Assembly (NCBI GenBank): GCA_958510875.1
Contig: OY294068.1
Coordinates: 192,472,315-192,536,314, forward strand
Origin: Endomychus coccineus
Taxonomy: Eukaryota > Arthropoda > Insecta > Coleoptera > Endomychidae
Length of the DNA stretch: 64,000 nt
Direction: 5' to 3'
Shown here: positions 31,563-40,946 of the stretch, piece by piece
How positions within the stretch are numbered: the first letter of the stretch is position 1
Layout: the number at the start of each line of letters is the position of its first letter
The notes under the pieces: model-generated
Told to the model about the DNA's origin: nothing
Database searches by the model: none
Seen by the model: only the letters and a program-made list of their open reading frames with translations
Program-made: the position numbers and the translations under genes

Positions 31563-31944
31563 CATTTCATTAATCATTGTAATCTATTCTTTCCTGAATA
31601 GAAACAATGTTTGATAAAGATAAAATAAACTGAAATGTTAAAACGTATCAGTATCTCCTCAAAATGTCTTCTCCTTGTACCTTGAAATACTAATAGATCT
31701 TGTACCTCTGAACATATTTCAAGGTAACGATAGAGAAGATGTAACATGAATCTACCGTAATCAACCCTATAATGAAGATACAAGAGAAAAAAAAATGGAT
31801 ACGGTACGTGTGATATTTGAAAATGATTTTTTAAAATAATATTCATTATTATTAATAAAAATATTGTATAGAGTGTTTGATTTTTGTTCAATTGTAATTT
31901 GTATCTCGCGTATTATCAATAACGTATTTTTCAACATACATACG
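31563..31944. other. No supported gene
   Basis: AT-rich. A 105-codon minus frame (31891-31574) is low complexity in composition (Ile, Leu, Phe, Tyr) and shows no motif. Confidence 0.3.
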
Positions 31945-33030
31945 GTCTAACAAACTTCTTGAACAAATACAACCATAATGGCTTCAGGAAAAATGAATCT
32001 ACATTCAAAGTCATATATCTAGTCTTGTGTAGAATGATAGAATCACAAAACTCGAACAGGAATACTTTACTTGTTTACTTAGACCTATTCAAAGCATTTG
32101 ACAGTTTAGATCACTCATTATTAATAAAAAAACTTGGATTATTTGAACTACGGTGTCTAAGTCTAAATTTATCGAAGTGATACCTAACAAATAGGTCTGA
32201 ATATATAATAGAACAGAACCGCGACGGCAAATAAGTCAAAATCGAGTTATTATCATTCGAAAGGGGGATTCCACAAGGTTCAATCCTTGAACCTCTTTTA
32301 TATATAATCTACAAAAATGAAGTGCCTGATCTAGTAAATGACTCAATTAGCCAGTATGCAGATGATATTTCAGTGGTATTGTTTGAACCGACCATGATAC
32401 AACTAGAAAAGAAATTTTTCCAAACGTTAGATGCGCTGAACGAACAGTTTACTCATAATAACCTAAAGTTGAATCTAGATAAAACGAAGGAAATTAAATT
32501 CAATTATCATGCAAATAGTCAAACCATTTCACTTACTAATGGCACAAATATAATCAAAACGTCACAAAGTATATGTTTCCTTGGAATTTATGTTGACTCC
32601 CGTTTGAACTGGTCACACCACATAGACCGTGTCGCGAAAAGGATGTCATCATACTGTTTTGCGTTGAGAACAATTGAAAATTTTAGCAGCAGTGAGACCG
32701 CTCTAGTAGCTCATCATACTTATTTAAACTCTAGATTGAGATAGGGTGTTATATTCTGGGGCAACTCTACAAAGGCCGAGAGAATTTTCAAGTTACAAAA
32801 GAGATGCCATAGAAGTATGTTCATGCTGAATAAAATAAAAAGCTGTGAAAGACTTTTTGTGCAATATAATATTCTCGCATTATATAGTTTCTATATTTAC
32901 GAAGCAGTAATATTTGTAAAATCTAATCAACCATTATTTATCATGAATAAAGAGGACTAAGAATAAAGATTGCATAATTACAGAAAAACCTAATTACTCA
33001 TATTTACAAAAGAACGTCAATTTCATGATC
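31945..33030 (+). pseudogene. LINE reverse transcriptase (CR1/Jockey type), 3' truncated by fold-back
   Basis: Plus strand: NKYNHNGFRKNESTFKVIYL, LLVYLDLFKAFDSLDHSLL (motif A), GIPQGSILEPLLYIIYKNE (motif B, about 32265), SQYADDISVVL (motif C, YADD near 32355), NNLKLNLDKTKEIKFN, QSICFLGIYVDSRLNWSHH, then GVIFWGNSTKAERIFKLQKR. Stops near 32160, 32225 and 32744 break it. The N-terminal endonuclease is absent. The C-terminus is cut at 33040 by the fold-back element. Confidence 0.8.
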
Positions 33031-33039
33031 TCTAAGATA

Positions 33040-33789
33040 TACAATATGTCGCACTAAGTTGGAACCATATGGAAAACTTTTTTATTATTAATTTTAGGAA
33101 GAAAAGTTATTGTTCATAAAAAGTTCTGCATGTTCTAAAATCTAAAATACAATCATCAGATGATATATTCCTTCAGTCGTATGCGCGGTTTTTCAAAAAA
33201 ATATGAATTTTACTCAAGAGTAAAGACCATATCGAAAATTGTTATGATAAAAAGTTGATCAGAGCTGAAACTACGTTTAAATATGCAATTACATTCATTT
33301 ACATTGAAAAATTGGGTTTTCTTATTTTTACTAATCTTTTTATTTTAAATAAACATTCATCTCTTGTGATTATGAAGCACATGATAACTAATACTAGAAA
33401 TAAATAGAAATTTATTTTTCACTGATTCCACCAATGCCTCGACATATCCACCCTCTCGTTCAATACATAAATCATTTGTATGTCAGTGCATCCACAAATA
33501 GGAAAAATTAATTTTTTCAATGTCAATGGATGTTATTGCATATGTGAACGTAGTTTTTAATTCTGACCAACTTTTCTCCATAACAATTTTCGATATTGTC
33601 AAATATAAAGGTACTTTACTCTTGATTCATATTTTTTGACAAACCGCGTATACGACTGGAAAAATTTAATATCTAATGATTGTATTTTAGATTTTAGATG
33701 CAGAACTTTTTATGAAGAATACATTTTCTTCCTAAAATTAATAATAAAAAAGTTTTTCACATGGTTTCAACTTAGTGAGACATACTATA
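33040..33789. mobile_element. Fold-back element of 750 bp with arms of about 290 bp
   Basis: Left end 'acaatatgtcgcactaagtt' and right end 'aacttagtgagacatactat' are inverted and flanked by TA. The complementarity continues through 'cttttttattattaatttta' and 'gtatgcgcggtttttcaaaa' into about 290 bp of arm on each side. The centre (about 33320-33500) does not pair. No open frame of note. It is inserted in the 3' part of the LINE at 31945. Confidence 0.8.
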
Positions 33790-34652
33790 TATGAAGTGGA
33801 AATTAGTTTAGCTTAGTTTAGTTTTCAGTTTAGTTAGGAAAGGGTTAACCAATGACTCTTTTGAATTGCTAGATCGATATCATTCCCTAGTAAAATAAAT
33901 TTTAAATTGATTTGAAACTGGAAAAAGGTTCCACGGTATAACGCTTTTTCCTGCAAGGAACGTTTGTGGTATGGTTTCAATCTAACTCCAAAGAATAACT
34001 AGTTACAGAAAATGAAAAAACAAAGAACGTTCCAGATTAAAAAGCATCCTTGTAAGTTATGTTCTTACATGCCGACTACCAAAGTAAACAAATAAAAACC
34101 TTTCAGAGAAAAAAAACCGCATTATCTCTGAAGTAAGCATAATAAACCTTTCGAATGAAAAAGTTCAACGGAGGAGCTAAATTTAAGTGTTTCGTTGGTA
34201 TGCAGTGTTAAAAAGTGATCTGTAGAGACATCAGCTGAATTGCTATGTAAGTGAAAAGTAAAATCAACCCAGTGTGTATTTAAGGGCGAGAAGATTAGAC
34301 AGAAAGAGAAGAGGGAACAAACTAAAACCTCCGTCTGGTCGAAGGTCACTGCCCGGAGCATTGTATGTGCAACGCGTGCCAGCAGAATCTTTACAACGTT
34401 GCCGTAGGCTCATGTTCCTATTACAAATTACTCTAATTTTCATGCCTTATTCATGATATTTGGATGGATTATTAAGGTCCAACTTCAGAAACAAACTGAA
34501 CTAAATACGCGGTTAATTACAAATGGCGAAATCAATTCTATATAGATATAATCATGTTGAATGAACCATAAATGGAATAGGAAGACCATTCCAGAGTTGA
34601 TGGAAGAATGAATTTGATCAGAGTAGTCTTATGAACTTCCAGCGTTCAAGTA
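33790..34652. other. No supported gene
   Basis: Begins with 'gtttagcttagtttagtttt', a short imperfect repeat, possibly the 3' end of the interrupted LINE. Opposed open frames at 34122-34361 and 34274-34456 show no recognisable family. Confidence 0.25.
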
Positions 34653-34654
34653 TA

Positions 34655-35772
34655 CAAGGTGTTACAAAATGAAAATTTTTCACAGTTCTATTTCCACTTT
34701 TCGATCGTAAACATTATCCACGGATGAAGCAATTAAAAATTTCCACAACAATTATTTGTGGGTGGATGAAAATCTTTACGCCACAACCGAAACTCATTTC
34801 CAGCACCAATTTTGGTTAAACGTATAGGCAGGAATCATTGGTGATAACTTTATTGGTCCATTCTTTTCACCTGGACGACTTGACGGACAATCTTACTGCA
34901 ATTTCCTTCAAGAACAATTGCTTTTGTTGCTTGAGGATGTTCCCTTAGCAACAAGAAACTAAATGTGTTACATGTACGATGGCGCACCAGCACACGAAAT
35001 TATTTACGAATTGTTCATCCAAATCGTTGGTTTGGCCGCTGTGGGGTGCAAGAATTGCCACCAAGGTCTCCCGACCTCAATAGTTCAGACTTCTTTTTGT
35101 GAAGTCACCTTAAGATGCTAGTATAAACAATTCCAATCAACACTGTAGGATATTTAGAATAAAGAATAGTTGCAGCATGTGATACGATAAAAAACAGTCC
35201 AGGAATATAACAACGAGTGCGCAATTCCATGAGAAGGGGAGCCGAAGGGGGCCATTTTCAGCAACTTTTGCAATAATAGTTAAGTTGTAATATTACGTTA
35301 AAGTTGTATGTTGTTAGATTTTGTTGAAATTATCCTAGGTCAATTGAATTTTTGCAAAATTGTATCTATTCTTCAATAAAATTCATTCCATCAGTTTTTT
35401 CGGTCAATATAACGGTTTTTATCTGGCGAAAAAATTGTAGAAGAGATCTCTCAAACAGAATTGGCCAGGACTTTTGGATCAAAGCTCAGTGGCGTAGCAC
35501 TTCTCTTGTTAAAATTGCTGTAAGGCTAAGCCATAACTAAGACACTGATTGAATTTTGAAACAACTTATTAAGTAAGAAAGCGTGTTCCTAATTCACATT
35601 AAACTGTCCCAAAAGTCAGCTCAATATCTCAAACCGTTTAGATTCTTGAAAAAAACCTAAACAAAAAATAAAATTTTGCCACACTGTATATCGGCTTATA
35701 GGAACTTTTGCACTCAAAATTGAACCAGGAATCACCCCTCAAAATATTCGCATATCATTAAGGAACATCCTG
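34655..35772 (+). pseudogene. Mariner-like transposon relic
   Basis: Ends CAAGGTGTTAC and GGAACATCCTG are inverted and flanked by TA (34653-34654 and 35773-35774). Plus-strand coding pieces: NYLWVDENLYATTETHFQHQ, GIIGDNFIGPFFSPGRLDGQ, YCNFLQEQLLLLLEDVPL, MYDGAPAHE (second Asp) and a frameshifted end. The 5' half of the transposase with the DNA-binding domain is gone, so this is an internally deleted copy. It belongs to the same superfamily as the transposon at 24735. The 3' region (35340-35772) is shared with 60950-61402. Confidence 0.8.
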
Positions 35773-35774
35773 TA

Positions 35775-36549
35775 TACTCTGAAAAATAATTGAATGATCC
35801 AACATTTTCGAAAAATATCAATAACAATAGCCCTAAAGGAATTTTGGTTACTGAAATACTGGCATTACAATGCACATTATATTATTATATTGTGCTTTGA
35901 ATATTATCAACCAAAAAAAGAAAGCAGCAGACAGAGCTAGATGGAAACATCTAAACGAAACACTACTGAAATAAACGGCGTAACCATTCGGGACATTTTT
36001 ATTCCAATTATGAATATACGGTGGGACAATTACAGACATTAGTACCAAGTTCGTTTGAAATGAGAATGAAAACGAGTGACTTGGAATTCCGTGTAGAAAC
36101 TCAAGTTTTCATCAACTGGGATATGAAACTAAATGTTTGGTCTGAAAATACCCCACGGAGCGAGTCCTTTCCATTAGCTGTCTCAGGTGCACAGTACGGT
36201 CGATAGAGCCCGGATCCTCACCAATCTCCAATAAACATATCTGTTTACAAGGATAGATCAATAAATTTAAATATTCTTTAGTCTGGTTTTTTGGCATTCC
36301 TTTATGTATACATAAATACGATAACCTATTCATTCGAACCAATCGATAGTGTATGTCTTTTCTCTCATTTTTCCTTGTAACCATATCCAACCCGTGAAGC
36401 CACGCTGCGTTAGCAGGAATGATGTATAGTTTTTTGAATACATATTGCCAGAATTTGTTCATTGTTGTTATGTGTATCGAGATTTTTGAAAATTTTAGCA
36501 ATCAAACATCCCAGTCTGACAGATTCGGAAACAGATTGCTACTTAATAA
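35775..36549. other. No supported gene
   Basis: A 129-codon minus frame (36501-36112) and two shorter frames show no motif I know. AT-rich, no repeats recognised except at its right border. Confidence 0.25.
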
Positions 36550-36795
36550 CAATTTTTGACCAAGGTATGAATTAGATATAAATTCTCAGGAAATAGGTCA
36601 CACTAGCACATATGCTCATTATACTCGTCTATACGTACGTTTCGGCCTCACGACCATCATCAGAAGACGTATCAATATGCAGAACGGGATTTCTTAAATA
36701 TAATCAGCACAAAGCGTCCTTTTCGCATTAATTTTAATAGAAGCACGATTAATCGAAATTATAGCACTTTAACATTTTAAGTATGTATCAAGAAT
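36550..36795 (-). repeat. Short hammerhead-bearing repeat, nearly full unit
   Basis: Plus strand from 'gaccaaggtatgaattagat' through 'ctcaggaaataggtcacact' and the ribozyme segment, then 'cagcacaaagcgtccttttc' and the end 'tatgtatcaagaatccaatg'. About 246 bp with one hammerhead core; this is the most complete unit in the window and defines the family. Confidence 0.75.
36627..36669 (-). ncRNA. Hammerhead-ribozyme-like core
   Basis: Minus strand: GTCTT, CTGATGA, T, GGTC-GTGA-GGCC, GAAA, CGTACGTA, TAGAC. Stem II keeps 4 pairs through one U-G. Stem I pairs GUCU with AGAC, with a mismatch next to the core (U-U). Confidence 0.55.
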
Positions 36796-37129
36796 CCAAT
36801 GCTTATCAATTTTTTTATAATATACGAGGTTACGTTAAACAACGTTTGTATAAGACTAAAAAGACAAAAAACTATAAGGCTCAATTATGCAATCCGAACC
36901 AGATGTTAAAGAATAGTAGACTTCCGCGGATAGCTATACTCGAAAAATCTGAACTTCTGATGGATTTCGCGTCACAATAGCATGACTTAATGCCGACGTT
37001 TCGCCAACCATTAGAGGTAGCATCTTCAGTGCAGGCTTGAGACTTGAACTGAAACTGAAAGTTCTAGTAAACTGATGTAGTAATTAATTTCTTATAAACA
37101 TGAACCAATAACATTTTATTTCTCTGTAG
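36796..37129. other. No supported gene
   Basis: Unique sequence with a degenerate PLE-like stretch on the minus strand near 36990-37045 (CTGAAGATG ... GGCGAAACGTCGG). The plus frame 36783-36980 starts inside the hammerhead repeat and is not supported. Confidence 0.25.
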
Positions 37130-38189
37130 TGGACCAGTGTCGCTTGTTGAAGGGGGGCTTGCCCCAGTTGTAGCATTGGATTTCTCCAAATCATTTAACC
37201 GATTCTGGCACCAAAACATTCTTGGGCAACTTCCGTCATATGGTTTACCGCCTCAACTTTGTCGCTTATTATCGAGTTTTCTCTCAGATAAATCACTCCA
37301 TGTGGTGATTGACGGAGTATCCTCCGTTACAATGGCTATCAATGCTGGTGTTCCGCAGGGATGTGTCTTATCACCAACTTTGTTTCTGCTTCATATCATC
37401 TGCTGGAAGTGACCTCCTGTCCCATTCACAATGATGATGGTACACTTAATACCACTTTCTCGTCTAAAGTCCCAGAGTCCCTGTATCATCCAATGAGCCC
37501 AGATGAGCTAGACACCAGGGACACGTTGACGCAATTGATGAAAAAACTTTTGAAATGGGGATCTGATAATCTAGTGGAGTTTAAGGCAACCAAAACTCAA
37601 GGTTACGTCTTCTCCAGGTAGGCAGATCACACAATGCCAAATCACATAATATGATGATGTCAGGTACAACCATTCCCATCAAGTCTTTCATATCCATGCT
37701 CGGGATCATCACCAACAGCCCCCTCTCTTCGGATGATCATGTGAGATCTATTACGGAAACCGCTCCATGAATACTGGGTTTTTTATTTCGTGCCAAGAGC
37801 TACTTTACATCCGAGCAGCTCTTCATAATCTACAAATTATAGATTCGACTTGTCTTGGAGTAATGTTCGCATGTTATGAGTTCGGCTCTCAATCAAACGT
37901 TGAAGCTCTTGGATTCTACCAAGAAGACCTATCCGTTTCGTTGATAGCACATTAACGAATTCATTGACCTCTCTAGACGAGTTAACGCTAGTCACGTCTC
38001 ATTATCAAACTGGAGACCTACCACATTTCTTTCTAACAGACTTAATTTTTCGAACGACGAAGTTGTGAAAATCTTCGCCTAGCAAGGTTTTTCTCCATGT
38101 CATTATCTCCAAACCTTCAAGAAAAATTCGAATGCCTATATCATCTCCCAACACTCCACCGCTGGCACACACGATGTCCTTCGAACATT
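37130..38189 (+). pseudogene. LINE reverse transcriptase, longest family A copy
   Basis: Plus strand: SLVEGGLAPVVALDFSKSFN (motif A), RFWHQNILGQLPSYGLPPQL, LLSSFLSDKSLHVVIDGVSS and INAGVPQGCVLSPTLFLLHI (motif B, about 37350). A frameshift follows; then PIHNDDGTLNTTFSSK (motif C, YADD reduced to NDD), LKWGSDNLVEFKATKTQGYV, PIKSFISMLGI, LSSDDHVRSITETA and GFLFRAKSYFTSEQL. The C-terminal part, seen complete in antisense at 55200-55620, is degraded here. The relic ends at 'cgaacattata', directly against the TTAGG tract. Confidence 0.8.
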
Positions 38190-38240
38190 ATAGGTTAGGT
38201 TAGGTTAGGTTAGGTTAGGTTAGGTTAGGTTAGGTTAGGT
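38190..38240 (+). repeat. (TTAGG)n tract, about ten units
   Basis: Uninterrupted GGTTA repeats between the family A LINE end and the 5' end of the R1-group element. TTAGG is the ancestral insect telomere repeat and the target of TRAS/SART elements. Ten units inside otherwise repeat-rich DNA is too short for a telomere, so this is an interstitial tract or a retrotransposon tail. Confidence 0.95.
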
Positions 38241-38618
38241 TCCCCTCCTAGGAGTCATATCACCTTGTCGTTGGTGGAGGGGCTGAGTACCTGTGACCTC
38301 AGAGGCTATACCGGTAGGTTTACCACGCCGGGCCGCCCAGGAAGTGAACAGGGAAACCAAGAAATGACTCAACCTCCCAGGGAAAGCGTCGTGAAAAACG
38401 CTACGGGGGTGGCGACCCGTGGAACAGAGATCCCTAGCTGCGAGCGGAAGCTTATCAACCACTCGCTAAAACCGGAAGGCCGGACCTCAGTTCGAACCAC
38501 TGGATGGTAAGCCAGAGAGGAGTGTGCTGAGAATCTGGAGACGGGGAGCTTGCCTTAATTGGCCAGCTCGCGAGGCATAAACCTCTATAAAAAACCGACA
38601 GCGAAGTCGTGAAAACCT
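38241..38618 (+). other. 5' UTR of the R1-group element
   Basis: GC-rich compared with the surroundings. Begins TCCCCTCCTAGGAG immediately after the GGTTA repeats. R1-group elements carry an internal promoter in this region; none can be pinpointed by eye. A short tandem 'aaatcaaatcaaatcaaa' near 38725 lies just inside ORF1. Confidence 0.6.
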
Positions 38619-40946
38619 GTGGAAACAGGGCGAAATCCACAGTATATAGCCTTACCCAAGCATGCGGGGCTCTGCAGGGGTGGACTAATTTCCCTTGCGC
38701 ATCGTGGGAAAACAATGAATATGACAAATCAAATCAAATCAAATCAAAACAAATTAAACTCTAAATCTGATGACGAAAGCAAAAGTAAAAGGACATCCAC
38801 AGGCAACGGAAAGGACACCGAAAACAATGAAGTCGGAACAGGATACAAGACTGATTCCGATTTTTATGCTACCCTTTTTTCGAATAATTCGAAAGAAAGG
38901 AATACCACGAGAAACCAGGTGAATCCCCTGGTTCTCACAGAATCCCCAAGGAAACATAAGAACGTGTATGTCCGTTCCAAAACTGGGATTAGCAATTCTC
39001 CGTCGAACAAGGGAGAAAGAGAAACAAGAAAAACGGTCGTCGACTCATCGTCGGGATCGGAGATATTTCTATCTCCGATAAACAACAGACTCAATAACTC
39101 TCAAGATTCTACAATAGAAAAAATGAAAAAGTTGACACCAAAGACAAAACAGCGCTGTCCAACTAAGTTGGAACAGCTCGTCCAAGCTGAACAGGAAGGA
39201 ACGGATCTGTTAGAAAATACAGAATCCGTACTTAGACAACTACATTCGTATATAAAAGACCAGAGAAATGTACATCTCACAGTTAAAAAAGCTGTAGAGT
39301 CATTAGTTCAAGGTCATAGAGACCTCAAGAGATCCTTTGAGACCATTGGAAAAACAAGAAGATCTTATACGGAAGAACTCACAAACAAGGTCACATCATT
39401 AAATTTGAAGCTAGATAGAGCTGAAAATCAAAACACCAAAATTGATCCTCTGAAAAATAAGATTGCATATCTAGAGGACCAACTACGAAATGACAAGTCA
39501 AATACATCTTCTGACTCCTTAGCAAACCAAACTCAAGTTCCTAATAAGGTAGACTCGTCCACTCAAACCAGAAACGAGACTGAAGAAGAAAAGGAGATAT
39601 TGGATGTATTATCAGCCTCTTCTGAGGAAAAATCATTCATACATATGAAAGATATTTTATGTAGGGATTGGCCGGAAGAATCGTTTCAGGTATCCAAATC
39701 GATCGAGGTTGATATAATGACGGCCCCTAGCAACAGAGACCTGGTTGTGTTCGTTCCTAAAGCCATATCAGAGGCGAAAGGATTAGCCAAAAAATTTATG
39801 GACACGTACATAGGCGAGACGGCCATAGAAATGCTGAATGAATTACCCGGAGAAATTATTACCGTAACTACTCAAACCAAGATAGGGAACGGCTCCAGAC
39901 AGCTGCAGTCCCAATCGAAAAATATCCATTACGCTTTTACGGATAACGCGAAAGAAAATGAAATCCCAACGGAGGGAATAATATACGAGTCGCTAAATAA
40001 AATAAAGGACCTAGCATTATCACAGGGTAGAAAATATATAGGACTCCCGAGCATGAACAATTACGGGAACGATATCATAAGAAAAATTAGCGAGTACTTA
40101 TTTAGAGGTACCGATATAAGTATTGAAATCTACGGGAAGAAGAAAAAACCCTTATCATATGCAGAAAAAGCAGGCATAACCCGACCTATAACAGATAGGA
40201 AGGGAACACAAATTGCAAAAAAGAGACAATTCAATACAGAGGCAATTCTCATAAAGGCGAATGGAGTCTCATATAAAGACCTCGTCAATAAAGTGAAAAA
40301 AGAAATAAACCCGTCGGCGTTGGACGTGCAAATATCGTCAATGCATAAAACAAAAGAAGGAAACATCCTATTGCAAATAGCAAACGGAAAAGAAAAAGCT
40401 GACAGTCTAAGGGAAGCAATTAACAAGAAATGCGGCGGACATCAGGCTTCTACTATCAGCAATAATAGGATAGTGTTACATATGAAGAGACTGGAGATTT
40501 CCATTACAAAACAAGAAATTGCGGAGGAGCTTACATTGAAATTAGCCTCTCCCATACTAGAATCAGACATAACCTCACTCAGGCCGGCATTTGGAGATCG
40601 CCAAAATGCAACATTAGTGCTGGAAAAAGATCTGGCAAAAAAATTAATCGACCTTAAACACATATATATAGGATGGTCCAGATGCCAAATCGAAGAAAGG
40701 ATCGAAAGATCAGAGTGTAGAAATTGTTTGGAGTCTGGTCATACCGACACAAATTGCAAAGGACCCGATAGGAGAGAGCAGTGTAGGAACTGCACTAAGG
40801 AAGGACATATTGCGAGATTCTGCCCAAATTACGCGTTTTGCTACAAATGCAAAACGGAGGGACACAACGCTTTTGAAAGAAAATGCAGAGGCAAGAAGAC
40901 AATCAATATCTCGCGCATGAGGAAAGATGAAAGTTCTTCAAATTAA
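38619..40946 (+). CDS. ORF1 protein (gag-like RNA-binding protein, three CCHC knuckles)
   Basis: 775 codons from the first ATG; a second in-frame ATG at about 38715 (MNMTNQIK) is an equally good start. The N-terminal half is Lys/Ser/Asn-rich and probably disordered, with a coiled-coil-like stretch (LTNKVTSLNLKLDRAENQNT, about residues 255-290). The C-terminal third resembles the gag domain of R1-group elements (ILIKANGVSYKDLVNKVKK and ITSLRPAFGDRQNATLVL). Three zinc knuckles close it: CRNCLESGHTDTNC at 700-713, CRNCTKEGHIARFC at 722-735 and CYKCKTEGHNAFERKC at 741-756. It binds element RNA and directs it to telomeric chromatin in known TRAS/SART systems. It overlaps ORF2 by 20 bp in another frame. 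Confidence 0.9.
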   Translation: METGRNPQYIALPKHAGLCRGGLISLAHRGKTMNMTNQIKSNQNKLNSKSDDESKSKRTSTGNGKDTENNEVGTGYKTDSDFYATLFSNNSKERNTTRNQVNPLVLTESPRKHKNVYVRSKTGISNSPSNKGERETRKTVVDSSSGSEIFLSPINNRLNNSQDSTIEKMKKLTPKTKQRCPTKLEQLVQAEQEGTDLLENTESVLRQLHSYIKDQRNVHLTVKKAVESLVQGHRDLKRSFETIGKTRRSYTEELTNKVTSLNLKLDRAENQNTKIDPLKNKIAYLEDQLRNDKSNTSSDSLANQTQVPNKVDSSTQTRNETEEEKEILDVLSASSEEKSFIHMKDILCRDWPEESFQVSKSIEVDIMTAPSNRDLVVFVPKAISEAKGLAKKFMDTYIGETAIEMLNELPGEIITVTTQTKIGNGSRQLQSQSKNIHYAFTDNAKENEIPTEGIIYESLNKIKDLALSQGRKYIGLPSMNNYGNDIIRKISEYLFRGTDISIEIYGKKKKPLSYAEKAGITRPITDRKGTQIAKKRQFNTEAILIKANGVSYKDLVNKVKKEINPSALDVQISSMHKTKEGNILLQIANGKEKADSLREAINKKCGGHQASTISNNRIVLHMKRLEISITKQEIAEELTLKLASPILESDITSLRPAFGDRQNATLVLEKDLAKKLIDLKHIYIGWSRCQIEERIERSECRNCLESGHTDTNCKGPDRREQCRNCTKEGHIARFCPNYAFCYKCKTEGHNAFERKCRGKKTINISRMRKDESSSN

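Noticed and set aside
36990..37045. CTGAAGATG ... GGCGAAACGTCGG on the minus strand as a further ribozyme
   Set aside because: The invariant CUGAUGA is CUGAAGA and no family repeat surrounds it. At best it is a decayed PLE end.
38235..38727. Several opposed open frames at the 5' end of the R1-group element
   Set aside because: They lie in the GC-rich 5' UTR and are shadow frames; only ORF1 continues into recognised domains.
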